A DNA stretch of 51,938 bases from Pseudomonas sp. GM79. Lineage in GTDB: Bacteria > Pseudomonadota > Gammaproteobacteria > Pseudomonadales > Pseudomonadaceae. The position numbers and the translations under genes were made by a program. The stretch is from positions 1-51,938 of the forward strand of contig NZ_AKJE01000116.1 of the NCBI RefSeq assembly GCF_000282495.1, read 5' to 3'. The notes below the pieces were generated by a model. The model searched no databases. It was not told where the DNA came from and saw only the letters and a program-made list of their open reading frames with translations. Positions within the stretch are counted from its first letter, which is position 1. Each line of letters starts with the position of its first letter. Shown here in pieces: positions 34,294-42,468 of the stretch.

Positions 34294-34923
34294 ATGTCCG
34301 CTCCCAGCATGACCTTATTCCACAACCCTGCCTCGCCTTTCGTTCGCAAAGTCATGGTGCTGCTGCACGAAACCGGTCAAATGAACCGTGTGGCGCTGCA
34401 AGCCAGCCAGCTCACGCCTGTCAGCCCGGATCTGGCCCTCAACGAAGACAACCCGCTGGGCAAGATTCCGGCGCTGCGCCTGGCCGACGGCAATGTGTTG
34501 TACGACAGCCGGGTGATCCTCGATTACCTCGACTATCAGCACGTCGGCAATCCGCTGATTCCTCGTGAAGGCTCGGCGCGCTGGCGGCGCATGACACTGG
34601 CTTCTCTGGCAGACGGGATCATGGATGCCGCGGTGATGATTCGCTATGAAGTAGCCCTGCGCGCGCCGGAAAAACACTGGGACGAATGGCTTGACGGTCA
34701 GCGCGACAAGATTCGTCGCGCCCTGGCCCTGCTGGAAGCCGACGCGATTGCCGAGCTGACCAGCCATTTCGATGTGGCGGCGATCAGTGTGGCCTGCGCC
34801 TTGGGTTACCTGGATCTGCGCCATCCAGATCTGGAATGGCGCAAAGAGAATCCGAAGCTGGCAGAGTGGTATTTTGAGGTGAGTCAGCGGCCTTCGATGA
34901 TTGCGACGATGCCCAAGGTTTAG
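34294..34923 (+). CDS. Glutathione S-transferase family protein
   Basis: A 209-residue protein with an N-terminal thioredoxin-like GST domain (about 5-80: MTLFHNPASPFVRKV, the NPLGKIPAL cis-proline motif and LYDSRVILDYLD) and a C-terminal helical domain (about 90-205). The SPF stretch supplies the likely catalytic serine that activates glutathione. I chose ATG 34294, which gives the usual family length; an ATG at 34258 would add 12 residues unlike the family. Not obviously linked to either neighbouring operon. The substrate is unknown. Confidence 0.85.
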   Translation: MSAPSMTLFHNPASPFVRKVMVLLHETGQMNRVALQASQLTPVSPDLALNEDNPLGKIPALRLADGNVLYDSRVILDYLDYQHVGNPLIPREGSARWRRMTLASLADGIMDAAVMIRYEVALRAPEKHWDEWLDGQRDKIRRALALLEADAIAELTSHFDVAAISVACALGYLDLRHPDLEWRKENPKLAEWYFEVSQRPSMIATMPKV

Positions 34924-35138
34924 ATATTCGCTGGCTGTACCGGCCTCTTCGCGAGCAAGCCCGCTCCCACAGGGGATTTGTGTTGTTCATTCCATATTTG
35001 TAACAACACAGAGCCAATGTGGGAGCGGGCTTGCTCGCGAATGCACCACACCGGATCTAACGGAAACAACCCGGTAATCCGCGTCGCCAACACCTCGCCT
35101 ACCCGCTGATCTTCGCGCAACCCCAACGACCGGCTCAT
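34920..35138 (-). pseudogene. Short frame coupled to creD, running into a REPIN
   Basis: A 72-codon frame whose ATG overlaps the creD stop (ATGA). The first 31 residues (MSRSLGLREDQRVGEVLATR onward) look like ordinary coding sequence. After that the frame is encoded by REPIN sequence (34948-35041) and reads repeat-derived residues to a chance stop. It may be the remnant of a gene formerly following creD, cut by REPIN insertion, or an accidental frame. I cannot identify the parent gene. Confidence 0.35.
34948..35041. repeat. REPIN, outward class
   Basis: Unit from 34948 and inverted partner ending at 35041. The spacer contains the inverted repeat TTGTGTTGTT / AACAACACA typical of the outward class. 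Confidence 0.9.
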
Positions 35139-36505
35139 TCCACGGCTCCAATATCAAACGCCAGCGGCTTGGCCGGTTTCTGCCCGATCCCGTACCAGTC
35201 CAGCTTGCGGGTCAGCACCATGAACACGCCCAGCAGCCCGAACAACAGCAACGAGCCCATCAACAGCGCGTAATCCTCGGCACTCAGCAAGCCATAGAGC
35301 AAGCCATACAACGCCGCCAACCCCGCCGAAAAACTCAAGCCGTGACGCACGCTGCGCAGCACATGGCAGACATAGAACCCGATCAACAACACACAACCAC
35401 TCGCCGACAGCAGATACGCCAGGGCAAAGCCGATGTGTTCGGACAGCGACAGCAATAACAGGTAGAAGAACGCCAGCGCCACGCCCACCAGCGCGTATTG
35501 CACCGGGTGTACCGCCAGGCTTTTCAGCACTTCGAAGAGGAAGAAACCAGCGAAGGTCAGGACGATGAACAGCAACGCGTATTTGATTGCCCGGTCACTT
35601 TTCAGGTACTGGTCCACCGGGTCGATGAAACTCACGCCGAAGCTGCGACCGCTGAATCCCTCGCACTGGCCGCCAGACACACAACTGTTCAACGCCTCTT
35701 GCAGGTTGGTGGAGAAAAACGAGGTCTGCCAATGGGCGGTGAAACCCTGATCGGTGATTTCACGCTGGGCCGGTAGGTAGTTACCGATGAAGCTGGGATG
35801 CGGCCAATTGGCGGCCAGTGAAACCTTGCTGGTCTTGCCCACCGGAAGAACCTGCAACTGGCCGGTGCCTTGCAGACGCAAGCTGAAACCGAATGCCAGT
35901 TCCGTGGCCTGTTTGGTGTCCAGCGCCGGCAACGTCACATGTACCCCCTCGCCCAACCACCCCACCTGACTACCCGGTACAAAGTCCAGGCTCTGGCCAT
36001 TGAGTTCGAGCTTCAGCGCATTCTCGATGCCGCGAATGTCGCTGATGCCGACGGCCAGGAACGGTTGGTCAAACCGGTAATCGGCGAAGTCCTCCTTGAT
36101 ACCCAGTTGCGCCGGGACCGAGAAATGCCCGCTGATGCGGTTGTCGGCATGAAACAGCCGAGCCTCGTAGATACCCCGGGCGCGCAGTTCGGTCTGGACC
36201 TGGCCGTCCAGTTCGAAGCGCTCCGGCAGGAAATACAAACGGCCGCGTTCCTCGCGAACGTCCTGGTAACGCTGGTTGGTTTTTTCGTTGGTTTTCCAGG
36301 TGCGCACCGTTTTGCGATAGGGCACCACCATCAGCGGGCCGCTCAGTTGCTGGCTGTAACTGGAACTGCGGGCGATGTCTTCGAGCACACCGTCGCGCAG
36401 TTGTTGCCGCTCCTGGATCACGCCGTTGATCATCAGCAACGGGATCAGCAGCAATAGAATCAAAAGGGCAATCGCCCCCAGTTTTAGGGTCAGGCTACGG
36501 TTCAT
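35135..36505 (-). CDS. creD: CreD, inner membrane protein of the Cre regulon
   Basis: A 456-residue membrane protein. It has an N-terminal helix (about 8-27, LGAIALLILLLLIPLLMING) and a long periplasmic region beginning GVIQERQQLRDGVLEDIARS. Five or so helices fill the C-terminal third (about 310-440). CreD is a target of the CreBC two-component system; in Pseudomonas and Aeromonas it is linked to beta-lactam response and biofilm. I chose ATG 36505 because GGGAGA precedes it. In P. aeruginosa it follows creC directly; here an opposite-strand acyltransferase gene separates them. I find no CreB tag (TTCAC-N6-TTCAC) in the 237 bases upstream. Confidence 0.9.
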   Translation of the reverse strand: MNRSLTLKLGAIALLILLLLIPLLMINGVIQERQQLRDGVLEDIARSSSYSQQLSGPLMVVPYRKTVRTWKTNEKTNQRYQDVREERGRLYFLPERFELDGQVQTELRARGIYEARLFHADNRISGHFSVPAQLGIKEDFADYRFDQPFLAVGISDIRGIENALKLELNGQSLDFVPGSQVGWLGEGVHVTLPALDTKQATELAFGFSLRLQGTGQLQVLPVGKTSKVSLAANWPHPSFIGNYLPAQREITDQGFTAHWQTSFFSTNLQEALNSCVSGGQCEGFSGRSFGVSFIDPVDQYLKSDRAIKYALLFIVLTFAGFFLFEVLKSLAVHPVQYALVGVALAFFYLLLLSLSEHIGFALAYLLSASGCVLLIGFYVCHVLRSVRHGLSFSAGLAALYGLLYGLLSAEDYALLMGSLLLFGLLGVFMVLTRKLDWYGIGQKPAKPLAFDIGAVE

Positions 36506-36741
36506 GGGACTCTCCCTGTTTGGATGGGGAAAGTCTGGGTCAGTTGTGTGGGGGTTTCGTGGAGGATCTGTGGGGATTGTGTGTAAATACCTGTAAAAGC
36601 CTTTTGGGTCTTGGCACATTGCGCTACCTTCAGGCCCCCTGCGGGTATCTGCACCCATTCCGGATACATTTTACTGCCAGCTACAGTTCAGATTTTCGCC
36701 CCTTTGTTTGATATAGAGGAGGCCAGACAAGGAGCGCCTCT

Positions 36742-37752
36742 TTGCGAAACAACTCATTTGACCTGATCAGACACCTCGCTGCCCTCATGGTCCTGGTCAG
36801 CCATCACTTTGTGCTGTCGGGCATGAGCGAGCCGGGGATAACTGGTTACAACTCGTTGGGCGGTATAGCGGTCATTTGCTTCTTCGCTATTTCCGGGTTG
36901 TTGATCACCCTCAGTTATTTGAACGCCGCTAGCTTTCAAGACTACCTGGCAAAGCGTGTCGCTCGAATCTTTCCGGCGCTTATCGCTTGCTCATTTTTGA
37001 TGACCTACGTGGCCGGAGCGTTCTTTGCCAGCGACTATGTCTTGGGAAAAGAGGCTTTGGTCGACTTTCTGCGCATTTCAGCCTTTGGACGTGCCTCCAT
37101 TGATGAAGTAACCAGCGACTTCATCTTCAGCGAATCCTTTAACGGAAGCCTGTGGACGTTAAAGATCGAGTTCGTTTTTTACATTCTGCTGGCGGTGGTA
37201 CTGACTTTGTATCGCAGCCCCTTGATGCCTCTGGCTTTGTTACTGCTGTTTGGCCTCGCAACCCTTGTCCTGAGCAACTACATCACGGGCGCACTGGCGC
37301 AGAAATTTCTGGTCTACTGCGCCGCGGGCATAGCGTTTTTCTCGGGATCATTGGTCGCCTTTCATCAACATCACTTCAACAGCCCTCGCACAAAAGCAAT
37401 CGTACTGGCCGCCTCCATCCTACTGATAGTAGTTTCCTTGGGAACTTCGTCGGTGTGGGTCACCGCCACTCTAGGGGTTAGTCTGGCAACCATCAGCCTG
37501 GGCCTGTTGTACGTAGATAAAACCATCAGAGGCCGGTTTGATATCTCGTATGGCATCTATCTGTATGCCTTTCCCGTACAACAACTGGTCATCAATAAAA
37601 CCCCACTGGCCTTTGTACCGTCCATTGTTGTCACGACTTTTATTGTCATCGGCCTGGCAACACTTTCATGGTTGTTCATCGAGCAGCCGGCACTCAAGTT
37701 CGTGCATAGAAACAAGGCCCGAAAATCAGTGCCTGGCTGGGTAGCTCCTTGA
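36742..37752 (+). CDS. Acyltransferase 3 (OafA-type) membrane protein
   Basis: A 336-residue inner membrane acyltransferase-3 protein with about ten helices. It starts MRNNSFDLIRHLAALMVLVS, with the family histidine in VSHHF and the arginine segment LAKRVARIFPA. SLWTLKIEFVFYI is another family landmark. Such enzymes O-acetylate surface sugars, lipopolysaccharide or peptidoglycan. The start is TTG at 36742, supported by AAGGAG seven bases upstream. Its DNA is visibly more AT-rich than its neighbours, and it lies between creC and creD on the other strand, ending one base from the creC stop. This suggests horizontal insertion. The substrate is unknown. Confidence 0.87.
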   Translation: MRNNSFDLIRHLAALMVLVSHHFVLSGMSEPGITGYNSLGGIAVICFFAISGLLITLSYLNAASFQDYLAKRVARIFPALIACSFLMTYVAGAFFASDYVLGKEALVDFLRISAFGRASIDEVTSDFIFSESFNGSLWTLKIEFVFYILLAVVLTLYRSPLMPLALLLLFGLATLVLSNYITGALAQKFLVYCAAGIAFFSGSLVAFHQHHFNSPRTKAIVLAASILLIVVSLGTSSVWVTATLGVSLATISLGLLYVDKTIRGRFDISYGIYLYAFPVQQLVINKTPLAFVPSIVVTTFIVIGLATLSWLFIEQPALKFVHRNKARKSVPGWVAP

Positions 37753-37753
37753 G

Positions 37754-39187
37754 TCAATGACGAGTCGCCTCAGGCAAATGCAACTTGGCCTCTACACCGC
37801 CAGCAACGTTGCCTACCCACAGTTGGCCGTTGTGCAGTTTGACCACTTCTTCAACGAAGTTAAGCCCCAACCCGGTACTCTTACGCCCACTGTCCGGACG
37901 CGGCAGCGAGTAAAAACGCTCGCTCAAGCGCGGCAATGCATAGTCAGGAATCGCCTCGGCCTGGTTGAACAGCCTGAACTCAATCTGCTCACCGACTCGC
38001 TCGGCGCGCAAGCGCAGCACGCCATGAGGCGAGGTGAAGTCCAAGGCATTCTCCAGCAGATTACCCAGCGCCTGGCGCAACAGAAACGGCTCGCCGAGCA
38101 GATTCAGATCCGCTGCAATCTGCTGTTCCACACACAACTGCTTGCCTTCGATTCGCGCAGCCTGCGCGCTCAATAGCTCATCCACCAAACCCGCCAACGG
38201 CACCGCCACCCGCTCTTCCAGCCCTTGGCGCTGTTCCACCTGCGCCAGGTTCAACAGCCGTTCGATCAACTGCTGCATGCGCGCACTTTCGCTGTCGATG
38301 TTGCTGACGAAACGCTGCTGCTGAGCCAGCGGCATCTGGCCTTGCAGCAACTCCGCAGCACCACGGATCGCCGCCAGCGGGCTTTTCAATTCATGGGTCA
38401 GGGTGTGTACATAACGCTCGACGTAGGCTTTGCCTTCGAGCTGCGTGCGCATCTGCTCCAGCGCCGTGGCCAGTTGTTCCAGCTCGCCGCCACGATAATG
38501 CGGCACCTCGACCCGACGACCTTCGCTGACGGCCTGGGCATACGCCGTCAACCGCCGCAGCGCCGCGCTCAGCCACCACGACAACAGCGCACCGAACAGC
38601 AAACCGAGGCCAATCAGCGCGGCGCCATAAATCAGCAATCGCCGCTCGGTGCGATCAACGTAAGGCTGCAGCGAGCTGTTGGGTTTGGCCACCGTCACCA
38701 CGCCGATGATCTGGCCGTTGTCGCGAATCGGTGCCCCGACATGCATCACCGACGAATTCGAATCATCCGGGTTGCTGCGCGTCGAACGCGCGCCGTACTC
38801 CCCGCGCAGGGTCAGGTAGACGTCGTTCCAGCGCGAGTAGTCCTGGCCTACCGCGATGCCGCTGGAATCCAGCACCACGATGCCCTTGGCATCGGTCACG
38901 TAAATACGGTGGTTGACCTGATTCTTCGGCATTCCCCAGATATTCGCCTTCGGCTGCCGTTCGCCATAAGCCTTGAGCAACTCAGGCCAGCGGTTCTGGC
39001 TGAGGGTGCCGGCCTTGAAGTCATCGCGCAGGATCTCGGCCATCAGGTTGGCCGTGTCCACCAGGGTTTCTTCGGTGGACTGACGCACGCCGGGGCGGAT
39101 TTCTTCCATCACGGTGTTGAGCACGAAGTAGCCGGTCAGGCCGATGAACAGCACGTAGACCAGAAAAATCCGGATCCCCAGTGGCAT
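37754..39187 (-). CDS. creC: CreC, sensor histidine kinase
   Basis: A 477-residue kinase. Helix 1 (about 5-25) and helix 2 (about 186-206) flank a periplasmic sensor domain, followed by HAMP (about 207-255), a HisKA domain with His265 in HTLTHELKSPLAA, and an HATPase domain ending near the C-terminus (LGNLLENALDF, GRKSTGLGLNFVEEVV). It pairs with CreB, whose stop codon overlaps its ATG by one base. In E. coli CreC responds to carbon source; in Pseudomonas it is tied to beta-lactam stress. The gene is complete; its downstream end abuts the inserted acyltransferase gene. Confidence 0.92.
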   Translation of the reverse strand: MPLGIRIFLVYVLFIGLTGYFVLNTVMEEIRPGVRQSTEETLVDTANLMAEILRDDFKAGTLSQNRWPELLKAYGERQPKANIWGMPKNQVNHRIYVTDAKGIVVLDSSGIAVGQDYSRWNDVYLTLRGEYGARSTRSNPDDSNSSVMHVGAPIRDNGQIIGVVTVAKPNSSLQPYVDRTERRLLIYGAALIGLGLLFGALLSWWLSAALRRLTAYAQAVSEGRRVEVPHYRGGELEQLATALEQMRTQLEGKAYVERYVHTLTHELKSPLAAIRGAAELLQGQMPLAQQQRFVSNIDSESARMQQLIERLLNLAQVEQRQGLEERVAVPLAGLVDELLSAQAARIEGKQLCVEQQIAADLNLLGEPFLLRQALGNLLENALDFTSPHGVLRLRAERVGEQIEFRLFNQAEAIPDYALPRLSERFYSLPRPDSGRKSTGLGLNFVEEVVKLHNGQLWVGNVAGGVEAKLHLPEATRH

Positions 39188-39867
39188 CAGCTGTGCCCCG
39201 GGCTGTAGCTGTAACCGAGGCCGCGATGAGTTTGGATCGGCTCGGCGTCGGCCTTCACCTGGCGCAATTTGGCGCGCACGCTCTTGATGTGGCTGTCGAT
39301 GCTGCGCTCATAGCCGGCGTCGGCGGACACGCCCAGTGCATCGAGCAATTGCTCGCGGCTAAAGACTCGCTCGGGTTGTTCCAGCAGGCATTGCAGCAAA
39401 CGAAACTCATGGCGAGTCAGGCTCAGGGGCTGACTGCGATAGCTGATCTGCACTCTTTCGCTGTCGATGCGAAACAGTGCTGAAGCCACCTCCGCCACCG
39501 GTCGTAGCGCCATGCGCTTGAGAATCGCCCGGACCCGCGCCGCCACTTCCCGGGGGCTGAACGGTTTGACCACGTAGTCGTCGGCGCCGATCTCCAGACC
39601 CACCACGCGGTCGATCTCTGCATCACGGGCGCTGAGGAACATCACCGGCACTTCGCTGAAACGCCGCAATTGCTTGCAGGTCTCAAAGCCGCTGATATCA
39701 GGCAGGCCGATGTCGAGAATGATCAAGTCAGCCGGCGTGGCGCGCTGATGCTCGAGCGCCGCTGCGCCAAGGCTCAACCACGTGGTGGTAAAGCCCTCGC
39801 CCTGCAAGGCGAAAATCAGGGTGTCGGCAATCGCCGCTTCGTCTTCGACAATCAGGATATGAGGCAT
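39187..39867 (-). CDS. creB: CreB, OmpR-type response regulator
   Basis: A 226-residue regulator with a receiver domain (1-118; VEDE at the acidic pocket, phospho-acceptor Asp52 in LDIGLPD, the Lys in VVKPFS) and a C-terminal winged-helix DNA-binding domain (about 130-222, with LTRHEFRLLQCLLEQPERVF and RSIDSHIKSVRAKL). The stop overlaps the creC ATG (TGATG). It is first in the cre operon. The ribosome site before ATG 39867 is weak. It should bind TTCAC direct repeats in front of target genes. Confidence 0.92.
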   Translation of the reverse strand: MPHILIVEDEAAIADTLIFALQGEGFTTTWLSLGAAALEHQRATPADLIILDIGLPDISGFETCKQLRRFSEVPVMFLSARDAEIDRVVGLEIGADDYVVKPFSPREVAARVRAILKRMALRPVAEVASALFRIDSERVQISYRSQPLSLTRHEFRLLQCLLEQPERVFSREQLLDALGVSADAGYERSIDSHIKSVRAKLRQVKADAEPIQTHRGLGYSYSPGHS

Positions 39868-39926
39868 GGCGTCCGAGCCCGTTAGTTAGGTGGGCGAACG
39901 GTGCCCCAAGGCTGATTCGCCGTCAA

Positions 39927-40433
39927 TCAGCAGTCGGGTTTGTCTGCCGTGAAACGCCGTGCCGGGTTCACCGCCGCACCGAATTCACGCAGTGCTTTGG
40001 CGCCGATCAACAGCGGGTAATTGAAGCTGCTGCGGTCGGTCAGGTTAACCTCGACAGTACGCTTGACGTTGCCCAGGCACAGTTCCAGATCAACCACTGG
40101 CCGTTTGGTGGGTTCGATCGCTTCTTTGTCATCGTCGTCTTCTTCGGAGCGAGTCTTGATCTTGCTGATCCGCGCGACCTTGTGTTCGTAGACCTTGTTG
40201 CTCGCGCCTTTGGTGGCGAGGCGAAAACGCACCCACTCATCGCCGTCGCGGGTGAAGGTTTCGATGTCTTTGGCCGACAGCGACGCGGTCAGGGCGCCGG
40301 TGTCCATTTTGGCCTTGAGGACTTCGCCGCCGATTTCCGGCAGCGCGATGTATTCGTAACGCCCGTACAGGGTTGGCTCAGCAGCCAGGACCGGCAGGGC
40401 CACGAGGGAAAGCAGTGCAAGGAGAGATTTCAC
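39927..40433 (-). CDS. Exported retropepsin-like protease (Zn_protease / RimK-associated family)
   Basis: About 168 residues. An N-terminal signal peptide (VKSLLALLSLVALPVLA, cleavage before AEPT) indicates export to the periplasm. The catalytic motif KMDTGALTASLSA (about 43-55) is the aspartic protease DTG of the family formerly called ATP-dependent zinc protease (PF05618). The flap region and an acidic EEDDDDKE insertion (about 102-109) follow, and LLIGAKALREFG is conserved. The start is GTG 40433, with AAGGA nearby; a longer frame exists but lacks the signal peptide at its N-terminus. P. aeruginosa PA0462 is the probable counterpart. The substrate is unknown. Confidence 0.8.
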   Translation of the reverse strand: MKSLLALLSLVALPVLAAEPTLYGRYEYIALPEIGGEVLKAKMDTGALTASLSAKDIETFTRDGDEWVRFRLATKGASNKVYEHKVARISKIKTRSEEDDDDKEAIEPTKRPVVDLELCLGNVKRTVEVNLTDRSSFNYPLLIGAKALREFGAAVNPARRFTADKPDC

Positions 40434-40486
40434 GTAGGGGGGTTCCTTGAAGAGTGGGCAGCGGGATTTTAGACCGCTGTGTGGAT

Positions 40487-40595
40487 GATCGTTCCCATGC
40501 TCCGCGTGGGAATGCCTCATGTGACGCTCTGCGTCACGCTTTGGGGACGCGGAGCGTCCCGGGCTGCATTCCCACGCGGAGCGTGGGAACGATCG
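40487..40595. repeat. Composite inverted repeat, CGTTCCCACGCTCCGCGTGG family
   Basis: GATCGTTCCCATGCTCCGCG (from 40487) and the inverted copy ending at 40595 enclose two further hairpins (TGACGCTCTGCGTCA and GGGACGCGGAGCGTCCC). It is a third, distinct Pseudomonas repeat type, occurring once here in the gap before the PlsC-type gene. Confidence 0.88.
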
Positions 40596-40706
40596 CTATG
40601 TCAGCCCAACATACCGCCGCAAACGTGAAACATTCGTCACCACCGATTTGGCCTGTCGCCTGAAGCTGCTTATCATGGCGCGCCCAAACGCTTTCAAGAG
40701 TGACTT

Positions 40707-41591
40707 ATGCGCCGCCTGCTCACCGGCTGTTTCGTTACCCTGCTGCTATTGCTCAACACCTTGGTCCTGTTCGGGCCTTTGATGGTGTTCGCATTGCTCA
40801 AACTGATCCTGCCCGGGCGTTTTCGCGATTACGCTTCGGCGGCGGTGATGTGGATTGCCGAAACCTGGGCCGAGATCGACAAGCTGATCTTTCGTCTGTG
40901 CATCCCCACCCGATGGGACATCCGCGGTGGTGATGATTTGCGCCGCGACACCTCATATCTGGTGATCGGTAACCATCAATCCTGGGTCGACATCCCGGCG
41001 CTGATCCAGACGCTTAACCGGCGCACGCCGTTCTTCAAATTCTTCCTCAAGAAAGAACTGATCTGGGTGCCGTTCCTGGGCCTGGCCTGGTGGGCGTTGG
41101 ACTATCCGTTCATGAAGCGCTACACCAAGGCGTTTCTGGCGAAGAACCCGGAGCTGGCTGGCAAGGACCTGGAGATAACCAAACAAGCCTGCGAGTTGTA
41201 CAAGCGCCAACCGGTGACAGTGGTCAATTATCTGGAAGGCACTCGATACACCACAACGAAAAGCGCCCAGCAGCAGTCACCCTTCACCCACCTGCTCAAG
41301 CCCAAGGCTGGCGGCGTGGCTTTCGTGTTGGCGGCGATGGGCGAGCAGCTGGATGCCGTTCTCGATGTGACAGTGGTGTACCCGCAGCAGAAGATTCCGG
41401 GGTTCTGGGATTTGATCAGCGGCAACGTGCCCAGGATCATCATCGATATCCAGACGCGCGAACTGGACCCGGCGCTGTGGCAAGGCGATTACGAAAACGA
41501 TCCGGCGTTTCGCGAACACGTCCAGAACTGGGTGAACCAGCTCTGGATCGAGAAGGACCGGCGCATCAAGGCCCTGCGCGCCGAGGGCTGA
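40707..41591 (+). CDS. PlsC-type acyltransferase (YihG family)
   Basis: A 294-residue membrane acyltransferase. N-terminal hydrophobic helices (about 8-36) precede the catalytic block NHQSWVD (HX4D, about 91-97). FFLKKELIWVPFLG and NYLEGTR (about 171-177) mark blocks II and III. YihG-type proteins make lysophosphatidate acyltransfers and shape phospholipid composition. The start is ATG 40707. It converges with the DUF2780 gene, whose end is two bases away. Confidence 0.88.
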   Translation: MRRLLTGCFVTLLLLLNTLVLFGPLMVFALLKLILPGRFRDYASAAVMWIAETWAEIDKLIFRLCIPTRWDIRGGDDLRRDTSYLVIGNHQSWVDIPALIQTLNRRTPFFKFFLKKELIWVPFLGLAWWALDYPFMKRYTKAFLAKNPELAGKDLEITKQACELYKRQPVTVVNYLEGTRYTTTKSAQQQSPFTHLLKPKAGGVAFVLAAMGEQLDAVLDVTVVYPQQKIPGFWDLISGNVPRIIIDIQTRELDPALWQGDYENDPAFREHVQNWVNQLWIEKDRRIKALRAEG

Positions 41592-41592
41592 C

Positions 41593-42228
41593 TCAGCTAC
41601 CTATGCCGGTGCCGATGCCGGTGCCCCAGATTCCGCCAAGGTTTTGCAGCAGCGAACCGGCGACGCCTTGCTGACCGAGGTATTGCAGAATCACCGGGGC
41701 AAACAGGCCGATCATGCCGGTGTCCATGCCCAGGGCACTGAACGCGTTGTTCAGGTCCTTGGTGTCCTTGACGTTACCCAGCAAACCATTGAGCAAAGGG
41801 TTCTTGTCGACACCACCGCCGAGCAGCCCGCCCAGCCCACCCAGCCCGCTCAAGCCACTGAGGGCACTGTTGCCGGCGATCTGATCGAGGCCCGGCACAT
41901 TCTTGCTCAGTTCGGTGAAGTCCTGGCCGCTGAGTTGGTTCCTGGCCAACCCCAGCATCGCACCGGCACCACCCAGGGCCTGTTCCGGCGTGACATTGAG
42001 CTGAGACCCCAGGGAAGTGAGCAAACCGGCAGCCTTGGGTAGCGCCGCCACGGCATCTTCGCTCTCGTCGCTCTCGTCGCTCTCATCGTCCTCGTTACCC
42101 TGCATCGCCGTAACCGCATTGGCCGCATCGCTGAGGCTGAACTGTGCAAAGGCCGGGCTCGCGGCCAGCGTCGTCAACGAAGCAACAGCCATGAGCGATG
42201 CCAGCGCAAAACCGCGTGAAACGTTCAT
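41593..42228 (-). CDS. DUF2780 secreted protein
   Basis: A 211-residue protein with a signal peptide (about 1-27, ending SPAFA before QFSLSD). After an acidic ESDESDESED tract (about 50-59) comes a DUF2780 domain of predicted helices, a Gly/Leu-rich segment (LSGLSGLGGLGGLLGGG, about 126-142) and a GTGIGTGIGS tail. Function is unknown; related proteins are called VcgC/VcgE. I chose ATG 42228 because GAGGAT lies eight bases upstream. It is monocistronic and convergent with the PlsC-type gene. Confidence 0.82.
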   Translation of the reverse strand: MNVSRGFALASLMAVASLTTLAASPAFAQFSLSDAANAVTAMQGNEDDESDESDESEDAVAALPKAAGLLTSLGSQLNVTPEQALGGAGAMLGLARNQLSGQDFTELSKNVPGLDQIAGNSALSGLSGLGGLGGLLGGGVDKNPLLNGLLGNVKDTKDLNNAFSALGMDTGMIGLFAPVILQYLGQQGVAGSLLQNLGGIWGTGIGTGIGS

Positions 42229-42468
42229 CCAGACATCCTCTTGTGCCATGAGAACCACCCGGCAGGGCAGCAAAACTGCCGATTTGACCGGGCATCTGCT
42301 GGCATGTTCCCCCCCAGTCGTGGAACCCCGAATCCATACGATGAATGGCACGCCTGCTCCCGCCAAACAGGCCTGTGAACAACCCGGCAGAACCTGAAAG
42401 CGCAGGCTGCGATGCTCCATAAAAAAGGGCGACATCACTGTCGCCCTTTTCCCGTCTTGCTCCCAGCC
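42229..42468. other. Intergenic region, DUF2780 promoter and fdhA terminator
   Basis: 240 bases. It holds the DUF2780 ribosome site and probably its promoter at the low end, and the fdhA terminator at 42423-42450. No gene is seen between. Confidence 0.5.
42421..42451 (-). terminator. Rho-independent terminator of fdhA
   Basis: AAAAGGGCGACA (42423-42434), a four-base loop and TGTCGCCCTTTT (42439-42450) form a perfect 12-bp stem. On the minus strand it ends in a T-run (42426-42421). It closes the sarcosine cluster and is symmetric enough to act in both directions. Confidence 0.92.

Noticed and set aside
39967..39988. Two TTCAC words as a CreB tag
   Set aside because: The spacing is 12 bases instead of 6, and they lie inside the coding sequence of the protease gene.
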